The notes under the pieces: model-generated
What the model was told of the DNA's origin: nothing
The model's input: only the letters and a program-made list of their open reading frames with translations
The model's database searches: none
Made by a program: the position numbers and the translations under genes
Shown: positions 1 through 9,268 of the stretch, in pieces
Numbering within the stretch: position 1 is the stretch's first letter
Layout of the letters: each line of letters begins with the position of its first letter
Source: an uncultured Eubacteriales bacterium
GTDB lineage: Bacteria; Bacillota_A; Clostridia; Oscillospirales; Oscillospiraceae
Length of the DNA: 17,807 bases
Direction of reading: 5' to 3'
NCBI GenBank assembly: GCA_900319835.1
Contig: ONPY01000050.1
Coordinates: 1 to 17,807, forward strand

Positions 1-1016
1 TGGAGTGGTTCGCAAAGGCGGCGGAAGCCGGGAGCTCGGAGGCCATGACCATCATCGGCATCATATATGAGATCGGTGATGCCGTCGAGCAGGACTACGC
101 CAAAGCGTTGGAGTGGTACACAAAGGCGGCGGAAGCCGGGAATGCGAACGCCATGTACAGCATCGGTGTGATGTATGACAACGGCGATGGCGTCGAGCAG
201 GACGATGCCAAGGCTTTGGAGTGGTTCGCAAAGGCGGCGGAAGCCGGGAATGCGAACGCCATGTACAGTATCGGCGCGATGTATGACAACGGCGATGGTG
301 TCGAGCAGGACTACGTCAAGGCTATGGAGTGGTACACAAAGGCGGCGGAAGCCGGGGACGCGGACGCCATGAACAGCATCGGCGTGAGCTATTCCCATGG
401 TGAGGGAGTCGAGCAGAACTACGCCAAGGCGTTGAAGTGGTACACAAAGGCGGCGGAAGCCGGGAATGCGGACGCCATGCAAAACATCGGCGCGAGCTAT
501 TACAACGGCGAGGGTGTCGAGAAGGACTATGCCAAGGCGTTGGAGTGGTTCACAAAGGCGGCGGAAGCCGGGAATGTGGAAGCCATGCAAAGCATCGGCG
601 TGAGCTATTACTACGGTTATGGTGTCGAGAAGGACTACGCCAAGGCGTTGGAGTGGTACACAGAAGCGGCGGAGGCCGGGAATGCGAACGCGATGTTCAG
701 CATCGGCATGATCTATTACTACGGCTATGGCGTCGAGCAGGACTACGGCAAGGCGTTGGAGTGGTGGACAAAGGCGGCGGAAGCCGGGAGTGGGAATGCC
801 ATGAACAACATCGGCACGAGCTATTACTACGGCTATGGTGTCGAGAAGGACTATGCCAGGGCGTTGGAGTGGTGGACAAAGGCGGCGGAAGCCGGAGATG
901 CGGACGCCATGTACAGCATCGGCGTGATGTATTACTACGGCTATGGTGTCGAGAAGAACTACGCCAAGGCGAAGGAATGGATAGACAAGGCCGAGGACGC
1001 GGGCTATGTCAGCTGA
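1..1016 (+). CDS. Sel1-repeat (TPR-like) protein, 5'-truncated by window edge
   Basis: The reading frame is open from the first full codon at position 3, so the ATG at 45 is probably internal and the true start lies upstream. The visible part is almost wholly Sel1-like repeats of 36 residues: part of one repeat, eight complete ones (codons from 96 to 959), then a half repeat and a short tail ending in GYVS. Each follows the pattern YAKALEWYTKAAEAGN, an AM..IG..Y core, then G.GVE.D. Sel1 repeats form alpha-alpha superhelices that act as protein-binding scaffolds; the partner here is unknown. No signal peptide, enzyme domain or membrane segment is visible, though any N-terminal domain is outside the window. 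The gene converges on recG and ends 10 bp before a strong hairpin. The repeat family is certain; the function is not. Confidence 0.9.
   Translation, partial: EWFAKAAEAGSSEAMTIIGIIYEIGDAVEQDYAKALEWYTKAAEAGNANAMYSIGVMYDNGDGVEQDDAKALEWFAKAAEAGNANAMYSIGAMYDNGDGVEQDYVKAMEWYTKAAEAGDADAMNSIGVSYSHGEGVEQNYAKALKWYTKAAEAGNADAMQNIGASYYNGEGVEKDYAKALEWFTKAAEAGNVEAMQSIGVSYYYGYGVEKDYAKALEWYTEAAEAGNANAMFSIGMIYYYGYGVEQDYGKALEWWTKAAEAGSGNAMNNIGTSYYYGYGVEKDYARALEWWTKAAEAGDADAMYSIGVMYYYGYGVEKNYAKAKEWIDKAEDAGYVS
96..1013 (+). repeat. Tandem 108-bp repeats encoding Sel1 units
   Basis: Eight full 108-bp units start at 96, 204, 312, 420, 528, 636, 744 and 852, with a partial ninth at 960. Unit length is a multiple of three, so copy-number change keeps the frame. 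The segment encoding KAAEAG is nearly invariant at the DNA level (tgg..cacaaaggcggcggaagccggg type), which suggests recent duplication or gene conversion between units. Variation is concentrated in the AM-to-GVE half (for example YDNGDG early, YYYGYG late). Confidence 0.9.
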
Positions 1017-1025
1017 ATCAAAGAA

Positions 1026-1067
1026 AACAAGCATCGGCGGGTGAGTGATCTCCCGCCGATGCTTGTT
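1026..1067. terminator. Bidirectional intrinsic terminator between convergent genes
   Basis: A 16-bp perfect stem (1026-1041 with 1052-1067) encloses a 10-nt loop. Read on the minus strand the stem is followed by a T-rich tract (TTGTTTTCTTT), so it can end the apbE-recG transcript. On the plus strand the tail is TTGTTGCTGT, weaker but workable for the Sel1 gene. Confidence 0.8.
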
Positions 1068-1148
1068 GCTGTCCAATGGCGTAAATTCATTTCTTGGATT
1101 ACATATAATTATATACATAATCTTATTTACATAATATACTTACCATAA
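1068..1148. other. AT-rich spacer
   Basis: The 81 bp between the shared terminator and the recG stop codon are strongly AT-rich (runs such as ATATAATTATATACATAAT) within otherwise GC-rich sequence. I see no ORF, convincing promoter or stem-loop in it. On the minus strand it would be the 3' untranslated region of recG. Confidence 0.5.
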
Positions 1149-3203
<2,055 letters not shown>

Positions 3204-3206
3204 GGT

Positions 3207-4253
3207 TTACTCCACATAGCGCAGGGTGTAGCTGCTGTTGGAAAGGGTGAACTTCTCAATGAGGCCTTTGGTGCAGATGACCTCATCCTCGTTGTTGATC
3301 AGAATCATGTCAAAGCCGCCGTAAACCCGCCAGTAGTTGATGGCCTTGCTCTGGCCGAGGACGAACATGGCGGTGGACAGACAGTCGGCCAGGGTTCCGT
3401 CCTCGCAGAGGATGGTGACGGACTTGAGCGTGTTGTTCATCGGCCTGCCGGTTTCGGGGTTGATGAGGTGGTGGTAGGTCTTGCCGTTCTGGACAAAGAA
3501 ACGCTGATAGGTACCGGAGGTGACCACGGCGGTCTGACCCACGGAGACCACGCCCACATAGCTGGAGGTGTTGTTGGGGTCCTGCACGGCGATGGTCCAG
3601 TTGGAGCCGTCGGGCTTCTGACCCAGGGTCTGCACGTTGCCGCCCAGGGAGACGATGCCGCTGGTGACGCCGGCGTTGCGCATGGCGCTGATGGCGTTGT
3701 CAGCAGCACAGCCCTTGGCCACCGCGCCGAAGGTGATCTCCGTCCCGGAGGGGAAGGAGACGGCATACGAGCCGGAGCTGGGGAAGGAGGTCAGCACCAT
3801 CTGGTCAAAGCCTTTCCGGGAGAGATCGATCCAGAGCTCCTCGTCGGTGGGAACGTAGTAGCGCCCGCTGTCAAAGCCCCAGCGCTGGATGACGGGGTAG
3901 ATGGTGAGATCCAGGGCACCGCCGGACTGCTTGTAGACGGTGTAGGCGGTGCTGAGCATTTTGTTGACCTGGCCGGAGATGGAGACGTTGCCGCCGTTGG
4001 CGTGGTTGATGGCGTAGGTGGTGCTGGTCTCGATGTCGGGATCGAGGCCATCGTTCATGGACTGGATAACGCTCTGGGCGGCGTTGAGCCCGTACTCCGC
4101 CTTTTTGCCGTAGGCGGTGAGCGTCATGACCGTGTCCATGGCAAAAACCTGGCGCTGGCTCATGCGGGTCTCCCCGCAGGCGGCGAGGGGCAGCGCCATG
4201 ATGAGACACAGCAGAAGGGCCAGTGTTCTCTTGAGCAGGGATCTATGCTTCAT
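3207..4253 (-). CDS. apbE: ApbE-family FAD:protein FMN transferase, lipoprotein
   Basis: ApbE enzymes attach FMN to Thr residues of target flavoproteins (for example RnfG/NqrC-type subunits) on the outer face of the membrane, using FAD and Mg2+. The 348-residue product starts with a lipoprotein signal (KHRSLLKR, hydrophobic core, lipobox LAAC with Cys26). Family motifs are present: FAMDTVMTL near 37-45, GAVAKGCAAD near 176-185, SLGGNV near 202-207, the FAD-site motif HHLINPETGRP at 261-271, and DCLSTAMFVLG near 290-300. I chose the ATG at 4253 because AAGGA lies 8 nt upstream and the lipoprotein signal begins there; an upstream in-frame start at 4310 would spoil the signal. It is the first gene of a two-gene operon with recG, an odd pairing. 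No flavinylation target is in the window. Confidence 0.93.
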   Translation of the reverse strand: MKHRSLLKRTLALLLCLIMALPLAACGETRMSQRQVFAMDTVMTLTAYGKKAEYGLNAAQSVIQSMNDGLDPDIETSTTYAINHANGGNVSISGQVNKMLSTAYTVYKQSGGALDLTIYPVIQRWGFDSGRYYVPTDEELWIDLSRKGFDQMVLTSFPSSGSYAVSFPSGTEITFGAVAKGCAADNAISAMRNAGVTSGIVSLGGNVQTLGQKPDGSNWTIAVQDPNNTSSYVGVVSVGQTAVVTSGTYQRFFVQNGKTYHHLINPETGRPMNNTLKSVTILCEDGTLADCLSTAMFVLGQSKAINYWRVYGGFDMILINNEDEVICTKGLIEKFTLSNSSYTLRYVE

Positions 4254-4318
4254 AGGTGTGTTCCTTTTCCAATGAAATGAGACCGCAGTTTCTGCGGCGG
4301 CAAAAAACAAAAATGGGC

Positions 4319-4347
4319 TTTACTTTGCAGGAAAAGTTTGTTATAAT
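4319..4347 (+). promoter_or_regulatory. Promoter of tRNA-Arg
   Basis: TTTACT (4319-4324), a 17-bp spacer and a consensus TATAAT (4342-4347). The predicted start near 4354 lies about 86 nt before the tRNA. It faces the apbE promoter, so the two transcripts would overlap by roughly 36 bp. Confidence 0.6.
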
Positions 4348-4396
4348 ACGCCTTGGCTCCGCAGGGAGGGGCGTTTTGGCGGATGCGCTGAAGCGT

Positions 4397-4425
4397 ATTA
4401 TACCAGATTTTCCGCTCCTTGTAAA
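4397..4425 (-). promoter_or_regulatory. Promoter of the apbE-recG operon
   Basis: On the minus strand TTTACA (4425-4420) is followed after exactly 17 bp by TATAAT (4402-4397). This is a near-consensus sigma-A promoter with a predicted start near 4390, giving a leader of about 137 nt before apbE. Confidence 0.75.
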
Positions 4426-4439
4426 TACGGACCAGACAC

Positions 4440-4516
4440 GCGGCTGTAGCTCAGCTGGATAGAGTGCCAGACTCCGACTCTGGAGGTCGTGGGTTCGAAT
4501 CCCGTCAGCCGTACCA
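4440..4516 (+). tRNA. tRNA-Arg (anticodon CCG)
   Basis: A 77-nt cloverleaf with encoded CCA. The acceptor GCGGCTG pairs with CAGCCGT (with a G-U at position 1-72); the D stem is GCTC/GAGT; the anticodon stem CCAGA/TCTGG holds the loop CTCCGAC, so the anticodon is CCG, reading the Arg codon CGG. The variable loop is AGGTC and the T arm contains TTCGAAT with two wobble pairs at the base of its stem. Arg is the only amino acid for this anticodon. Confidence 0.96.
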
Positions 4517-4551
4517 AAGAACCGGCACCCCGTTTGGGGTGCCGGTTCTTT
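4517..4551 (+). terminator. Intrinsic terminator of tRNA-Arg
   Basis: Stem AAGAACCGGCACCCC with GGGGTGCCGGTTCTT around a GTTT loop, starting directly after the CCA end (the last A of the tRNA can also pair). The distal arm ends in TTCTTT. Confidence 0.85.
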
Positions 4552-4749
4552 GCATGGGATCAAAGGGATTCGAACCGAGCGGTAGTGAATGGAGCGCCGG
4601 GGGAGCTCCAGAGCCGCGAGGCGGCCCGCCCGCAGGCGGGATTCGAAAGTGTTTGAAAATCCACGCGGGAAGCACCCGCGCTTGGTATTTCAGGATCCTT
4701 CCGTGTTTTTTGCCAAAAACTAATCCTTCTCCCCGAAAATGGGAGTATC
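4552..4749. other. Hairpin-rich intergenic element after tRNA-Arg
   Basis: No gene is evident. Seen in order: GGGATTCGAA (4565-4574), the palindrome GGAGCTCC (4602-4609), hairpin GCCGC-gag-GCGGC (4613-4625), hairpin CCCGCC-cgca-GGCGGG (4625-4640), a second GGGATTCGAA (4638-4647), and hairpin CGCGGG-aagca-CCCGCG (4664-4680). The duplicated 10-mer resembles the reverse complement of a tRNA T-loop, but the flanks do not fold as a tRNA. Open frames across it on both strands look like by-products of GC content. It may be a dispersed intergenic repeat; that needs a genome search. Confidence 0.5.
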
Positions 4750-4812
4750 ATGAAATATAATATAAACACATGTCCGCCCGAAATCAGGAAGCTGTACATG
4801 GAGGTTTCCGGG

Positions 4813-7282
4813 ATGAACGATCTCAAATCTGTCCGGGAGAGGGCTAATCGGTTTTTTATATGTAAGATTTTCCTCAATCTGACCCTGCTCATTCTGGGCA
4901 CCGCTTTGGTCATGTTCCTCTCCAACAGGATTCAGGTTGCCTCTGAGCTGAACAAACAGCGCGGCTACTGTGAGGAATCGCTCTCCGAGGCTGTCAAGGT
5001 CTTTGCGGTCAACCAGTCCGGCGCGGAGGAACTGACCAGGGTTTATCATGAGGAGAACCAGAACATGGTGGAAGCCCTGGCCCGCTTTGTGCTCAGCGAG
5101 AAGGCGCAAACCCTGGCTAAGGCGGACCACGACACCAGGCTCCAGGTCTTTAGCGAGATCCAGAAAAAAACGAACCTTGAATACCTCTTCCTCCTGCGGG
5201 CGGACGGAACGGTGGCGCTCTCCTCCCAGGGCGATTATTCCGGTATCGATCCCATCAAATACGGCCTTTTGTCAAAGGACAATCTCGCCACGATCCTGCG
5301 GGGCACCGGCCGCATCGCGGGCCAGGTGATCCCTGTCGTGGAGGACAACAGATACGGGAAATTCTATTTTTATTCCGTGCCCTGCCGTTATGAGGCGGAG
5401 CAGTATACCCTGGTTCTGGGGGGCCAGCGCTTCCATCCTGAATCTGCAGATCGAAACGCTGCGTGATGCCACCAGCGTACTGGACAGCGTGTTCATCGAA
5501 AACAACGGCTTCCTCTTCAGCGTCGATCCGATCAACGAGACCTTCCTGTACTATGACGACGGCGTTTCGAATCTGAGCGGTACGCCCATTGCAGAGGCCG
5601 GGCTCTCTGCGGACAATCTCCGGGACATACCAACCTGATCCACTCCTACTATGACGAGAACGGTACCAAGATCTATCTCACGGACGACTACGGCAACTGG
5701 CTGACCTCCGTGCCGCATTCCCAAAAGCTGATAACTCTGTGCAAGAAGCTGTCTCTGGACTCGATCTATGTCTTTGACGAGGACGGCTATACCATCGCCA
5801 CCAACACAGACAACTGGTACTTTGCCATCAGCCGGGATCCGAAGGATCAGTCCCATGAATTTCTGCAGGTGCTGGACGGAAAGGTGAAAGAATACATCCA
5901 GCCCATCATGGTCGACGACATGGGCGACTTAGGCCAGTACATCGGTGTGCAGTTTACCTATTACATCACGTGGGACCCTGACGGGAGTACGCGCTATATC
6001 TCCCGCAAAGAATATGACGAGCTGGCGAAAAGACGCAGCGAGGGCGATGAGATCCTGATCGACGACTGCCGTTCCATGCTGCTGGTCGGCTTGGACAGAC
6101 AGTTGACCTCGACCCGGCTCACAGCGACGGATGACCCCACGGTTTCCGCAGAGATCCCGGGCGGCGGCTTCCTGCTCGGGTTTGAACTCGACGGTGATCA
6201 TAGATGCTTTTTCTCCCCGGATTCGCTGCAGGTCGGCAGAACGGCTGAAGAACTCGGCATGACGGGGGAGACGTTTGCGGGCAGTGCTTTCTGCGGACCC
6301 TTCACATAGAAGGCAAGCCCTATTTTGCGTACGTCCGCCGCATGGACGACTACTTTGCCGCCACTGTCATCCCGCATGCCAATGTCTACAGGGACCGCGT
6401 GCCCATCGCCCTGATGACCGCGCTCAATACATTCTCAAAGGCGCCTGGAACAGAGGCCTGAACATTTTCGCGCTCAGCGCGTGTGGGCTGGTCTTCCTGG
6501 GCACGGTCGTCGTCATTATTCTCGTTCAGCTCCCCTTCCGGCTTCTGACCTCCGTCATGGGCGCCAGAACGGAGACTATCTGCCGTCTCCTGCTCTCTGT
6601 GCTCAAATATGGCCTCGGGATCGGCATGCTGTTCTACTGCCTGTATCTGGTGGGCGTCAACTCCACCGGCCTGATCGCCAGCGCCAGCGTGCTGTCATTG
6701 GTCATCGGCTTCGGTGCCCAGAGCCTGATTACCGATATTATCGCCGGCCTCTTCATCGTCTTTGAGGGGGTCTTCCGGGTTGGGGACATCATCACGGTCC
6801 AGGGCTTCCGCGGCACGGTGATCGATATCAGCCTTCGGACCACCAAGGTGCTCGGGGTCGACGGCAATGTCAGCGTCTATAACAACAACGATATCAAGGG
6901 CGTGCTGAACATGACCAGGCAAGCCTCCTACGCCGCAGTCTCCCCGTCCATCGAATACGGCCAGGATATCGACTATGTGGAGGCCGTGCTCAAGCGTGAG
7001 CTGCCCAAGCTCAAAAAACGCGATTCGCGGATCCTGGAGGCACCAAAATATCTGGGCGTTGAGAGCTTGGGGGACAGCGGAGTCGTTCTTCTGATCGTCT
7101 GCAAATGCAACGAGGAGGACATCAAGGGCCTCACGCGATACTTGAACCGCGCCATCCTGAAGATATTCTACCAGTACGGCATCAACGTCCCATTCCCCAA
7201 TGTCACCATCTCCCAACTGCAGACGGAGGGGCGGAAGACCATCGACGATCTGAAGGAAATGACAGATCCGCCAAAGAGCTGA
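4813..7282 (+). pseudogene. Cache-like sensor + MscS mechanosensitive channel, frameshifted
   Basis: Four reading-frame segments join into one protein. The first has an N-terminal membrane helix (about FICKIFLNLTLLILGTALV) and a Cache-like extracytoplasmic region (LEYLFLLRADGTVALSS). The next segments extend this region (FVFDEDGYTIAT-like text near 5770) to GKPYFAYVRRMDDYFAATV. The last carries an MscS channel: membrane helices from about 6460, then the pore region SVLSLVIGFGAQSLITDIIAG and the beta domain VGDIITVQGFRGTV. Frame breaks: one extra G in the run 5418-5423; a missing base near 5627-5630; one near 6270-6308; one near 6430-6440 (AAAGG). No other stops interrupt it. The start at 4813 has GGAGG 8 nt upstream; ATG 4750 is an alternative with poor spacing. 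The gene would have been an ion or osmolyte channel gated by tension and perhaps by a ligand. Sequencing error is an alternative to decay. Confidence 0.85.
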
Positions 7283-7359
7283 AACAGGGAAAAACCGGAA
7301 ATTCCCCCCGGAAAAGCACAAAAAAATGCACTCCATCGCCGGGATTGCAAAGTTTCCTC

Positions 7360-7388
7360 TTTACCTGCCGCATGGAGCCTGCTATAAT
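7360..7388 (+). promoter_or_regulatory. Promoter of the HU gene
   Basis: TTTACC (7360-7365), a 17-bp spacer, then an extended -10, TGC followed by TATAAT (7383-7388). The predicted start is near 7395, about 39 nt before the HU start codon. Confidence 0.75.
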
Positions 7389-7433
7389 GAAAGCACAGTC
7401 GCCAAATACATTGAACAAAAGGAGACAGATAAC

Positions 7434-7706
7434 ATGAATAAAACCGACCTGATCAAAAAAGTCGCAGCCGAAAACGAGCTGACCCAGAAAGAGGCCGCTG
7501 CTGTCGTCAACAGCGTGCTTGACTCCATCATGGATTCCCTCGCCGCCCATGATCCCGTCAGCCTGTTCGGCTTCGGCACCTTCTCCTGCAAGCACCGCGA
7601 CGCTCGCCAGGGCCGCAACCCCGCCAATGGCGAGACCATCGACATCGCCGCCAGCAACACCCCCGTGTTCAAGGCTGCCAAGGTCTTCAAGGATAAGGTC
7701 AACTGA
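7434..7706 (+). CDS. hup: HU-family DNA-binding protein
   Basis: HU is a small nucleoid protein that binds and bends DNA as a dimer. The 90-residue product has the standard family length and layout: N-terminal helices (MNKTDLIKKVAAENELTQKEA), the dimer-core signature FGFGTF at 45-50, and the DNA-clasping arm with RNP at 61-63, whose Pro63 is the residue that intercalates into DNA. The C-terminal AAKVFKDKVN is typical. I chose the ATG at 7434 because AAAAGGAG ends 9 nt before it and a good promoter lies just upstream; an open frame extends further 5' but would start before that promoter. It is a single-gene unit with its own terminator. Nothing unusual is seen. Confidence 0.97.
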   Translation: MNKTDLIKKVAAENELTQKEAAAVVNSVLDSIMDSLAAHDPVSLFGFGTFSCKHRDARQGRNPANGETIDIAASNTPVFKAAKVFKDKVN

Positions 7707-7724
7707 TTTCATAAATTATCGAGC

Positions 7725-7764
7725 AAATGCCCGCCCGCAGGGCTCTCCCGCGGACGGGCATTTT
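7725..7764 (+). terminator. Intrinsic terminator of the HU gene
   Basis: An extended stem, AAATGCCCG (7725-7733) with CGGGCATTT (7755-7763), continues inward through CCGC/GCGG and GGG/CCC with single mismatched bases around a CTCT loop. The distal arm ends in TTTT. It starts 18 nt after the stop codon. Confidence 0.85.
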
Positions 7765-7787
7765 GCCGTCCGATATTCAGTATACCG

Positions 7788-7816
7788 ATGACAGCATAAG
7801 CATCATACCATATTCT
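7788..7816 (+). promoter_or_regulatory. Possible promoter of the nitroreductase gene
   Basis: ATGACA (7788-7793), a 17-bp spacer and TATTCT (7811-7816). The matches are moderate, but the spacing is right and it lies between the HU terminator and the next gene. Confidence 0.4.
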
Positions 7817-7844
7817 ATGTTGACAATTGACAGGAGGAGAAACG

Positions 7845-8681
7845 ATGGACTTTCCCATCCGTGAGACCATTGAAAAGCGGCGCAGTATTCGTACCTACGC
7901 GCCGCGCCCCTTGAGCAGCGAAGACAGAGGGCGGCTGACGGCCTATGCCGAGGGCGTGGAAAACCCCTTTGGCGTGCGTACAAGGATCGGCCTGATCGAG
8001 ACGGAGCACTCTGAGCAGCCGAAGAAGCTGGGCACTTACGGCGTAATCAAGGGCGCGGGGAGCTTTCTCGGCATTGTGGTCCCGCAGGAAAAACTGGGCC
8101 TGGAGGCCGCGGGCTACGCCATGGAAAAGCTGGTGCTCTATGCCACCCACCTGGGACTGGGCACCTGCTGGCTGGCCGGGACGCTCAACCGCGAGGGCTT
8201 TACAAAGGCCATGCAGACAGGGGAGAACGAGCGGATGCCGGCCATCACGCCGGTGGGCTATCCGGCCGAGAAGCCCAGCTTTCACGAGCAGTTGATGCGA
8301 TCCTCCATGAAATCCGCCCAGCGCAAGCCCTGGAAGGACCTGTTCTTCCGGGAAGACTTTCACACGCCGCTGACCGAGGCGGACGCGGGCGTTTACGCGG
8401 AGGGGCTGGAACTGCTGCGTCTGGCACCCTCTGCCACCAATTCCCAACCCTGGCGCGTGGTGATGGACAATCGCGCGTTCCATTTCTATGCCGTTGTGGG
8501 CAAGGAGGCCCTCGCGGACAATCCCCCGGCGATCCAGCGGGTGGATGTGGGGATCGGCGCCTGCCACTTCCATCTGGCCGCGCAGGAGAGGGAACTGTCC
8601 GGCATATTCGCGCGGCGGGAGAGCCGCATCGCCGGCGCGCCGGAGGGCTGGCGCTATCTGTTTTCCTGGGAGAAGGCGTAA
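7845..8681 (+). CDS. Nitroreductase family protein (TM1586-type)
   Basis: The product is a probable FMN-binding oxidoreductase of the nitroreductase fold, cytoplasmic, using NAD(P)H; the natural substrate cannot be read from sequence. The 278 residues include the phosphate-binding start EKRRSIRTY at 10-18, GLEAAGYAMEKLVLYATHLGLGTCWLAGT at about 85-113 typical of the core helix, and a second-lobe motif LRLAPSATNSQPWRVV at 191-206. Both lobes on one chain, and their order, fit the TM1586-like subfamily, in which one polypeptide mimics the usual homodimer. The ATG at 7845 follows AGGAGG by 7 nt; an in-frame ATG 18 bp earlier lacks a site. It ends YLFSWEKA with TAA. The same frame then stays open for 131 codons (separate entry). 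Confidence 0.88.
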   Translation: MDFPIRETIEKRRSIRTYAPRPLSSEDRGRLTAYAEGVENPFGVRTRIGLIETEHSEQPKKLGTYGVIKGAGSFLGIVVPQEKLGLEAAGYAMEKLVLYATHLGLGTCWLAGTLNREGFTKAMQTGENERMPAITPVGYPAEKPSFHEQLMRSSMKSAQRKPWKDLFFREDFHTPLTEADAGVYAEGLELLRLAPSATNSQPWRVVMDNRAFHFYAVVGKEALADNPPAIQRVDVGIGACHFHLAAQERELSGIFARRESRIAGAPEGWRYLFSWEKA

Positions 8682-9077
8682 AACGCCGCCGCGGCCGCGT
8701 TCCTCGACTCCACCACCGTCACCCAGCTGATTATCGTCACTGCCCTTTGCACCGCCCTGCACCCCGCGCTTGCCAAAAGCGCGGGCTTCCGCTGCTTCCC
8801 TCTGCCCACCAACCAGAACGATATGTGCTGGATCAACAACTGGCACCCCAACATGGACTGCTCCACCGTGGCAGACCAGACCAAGACCGAGATCGACACC
8901 TGGGATACCATGCGCGAGGTTCTCTCCTATCTCAAGGAGGCCGTGCCGCTGCCCCGCAACGCACACACCGACCCCAGCTACACCGAGCTCTGCGAGGAGA
9001 AGCAGTACGGCCTGTACACCAACCTCGCAAAGCTCGCCGCCCAGGGCGACAGCCTTGACGCATATCGCCAGCATTGA
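8682..9077 (+). pseudogene. Orphan coding remnant in frame after the nitroreductase stop
   Basis: Directly after the nitroreductase TAA the same frame is open for 131 codons, ending at TGA 9075-9077. Codon use is strongly GC-ending and like real genes here, and the text contains non-repetitive, protein-like sequence (TTVTQLIIVTALCTALHPAL, then TNQNDMCWINNWHPNMDC, then SYTELCEEKQYGLYTNLAKL). No start codon with a ribosome site exists: the only useful ATG (8823) lacks one. I do not recognise the family. Options: the 3' end of a decayed gene, or a C-terminal part made by readthrough of the TAA. A fusion would be 410 residues long. The first option is more likely; neither is proven. Confidence 0.45.
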
Positions 9078-9083
9078 TATAAT
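9055..9083 (+). promoter_or_regulatory. Promoter of the OYE-type flavoenzyme gene
   Basis: TTGACG (9055-9060), a 17-bp spacer and a consensus TATAAT (9078-9083), a strong sigma-A match. The start is predicted near 9090, giving a leader of about 178 nt. The promoter lies over the 3' end of the orphan coding remnant. Confidence 0.7.
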
Positions 9084-9243
9084 GAAACAGGAAAAGAAAA
9101 CCAATCCCGCCACAGGCAGAGACAGCGCGTCTCTGCCTGCGGTGCATCCGGATCTCCCGGCGGACTTTTATATACGTCTTCTGAATCTCCCGGCCTGCAA
9201 ACGGGGCGAGCCCTGTGACGGCTGCGGCAGATGTGAACATTAA
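9082..9243 (+). CDS. Small Cys-rich ORF in the flavoenzyme leader (hypothetical)
   Basis: A 53-codon frame starts at ATG 9082 (MKQEKKTNPATGRDSA) and ends CKRGEPCDGCGRCEH. The cluster C-x6-C-x2-C-x2-C could bind a metal or FeS centre. The stop is 11 bp before the ribosome site of the flavoenzyme gene, so the two could be coupled. Against this ATG: it overlaps the -10 box of the predicted promoter, so the transcript from that promoter would not contain it, and no ribosome site precedes it. A GTG at 9142 in the same frame would be on the transcript but also lacks a ribosome site. It may be a leader peptide, a small partner protein, or non-coding. The family is not recognised. Confidence 0.35.
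   Translation: MKQEKKTNPATGRDSASLPAVHPDLPADFYIRLLNLPACKRGEPCDGCGRCEH
9113..9139 (+). other. Leader hairpin upstream of the flavoenzyme gene
   Basis: A perfect 11-bp stem, CAGGCAGAGAC with GTCTCTGCCTG around the loop AGCGC, begins about 23 nt after the predicted transcription start. No U-tract follows, so it is not an obvious terminator. It could be a stability or regulatory hairpin. Confidence 0.5.
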
Positions 9244-9268
9244 AAACCTTTTTACGGAGGAAAACGCC

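Noticed and set aside
175..1048. Alternative plus-strand frames through the Sel1 array
   Set aside because: Because the unit length is a multiple of three, every frame repeats; only the Sel1 frame gives family motifs.
4565..4647. Possible minus-strand tRNA suggested by two TTCGAA boxes
   Set aside because: Flanking bases do not form T, anticodon or acceptor stems.
4464..4760. 98-codon frame starting in the tRNA and running across the hairpins
   Set aside because: It begins inside the tRNA and covers the terminator and hairpins; no ribosome site.
7283..7320. Terminator after the broken channel gene
   Set aside because: Only a 4-bp CCGG pairing is visible; too weak to call.
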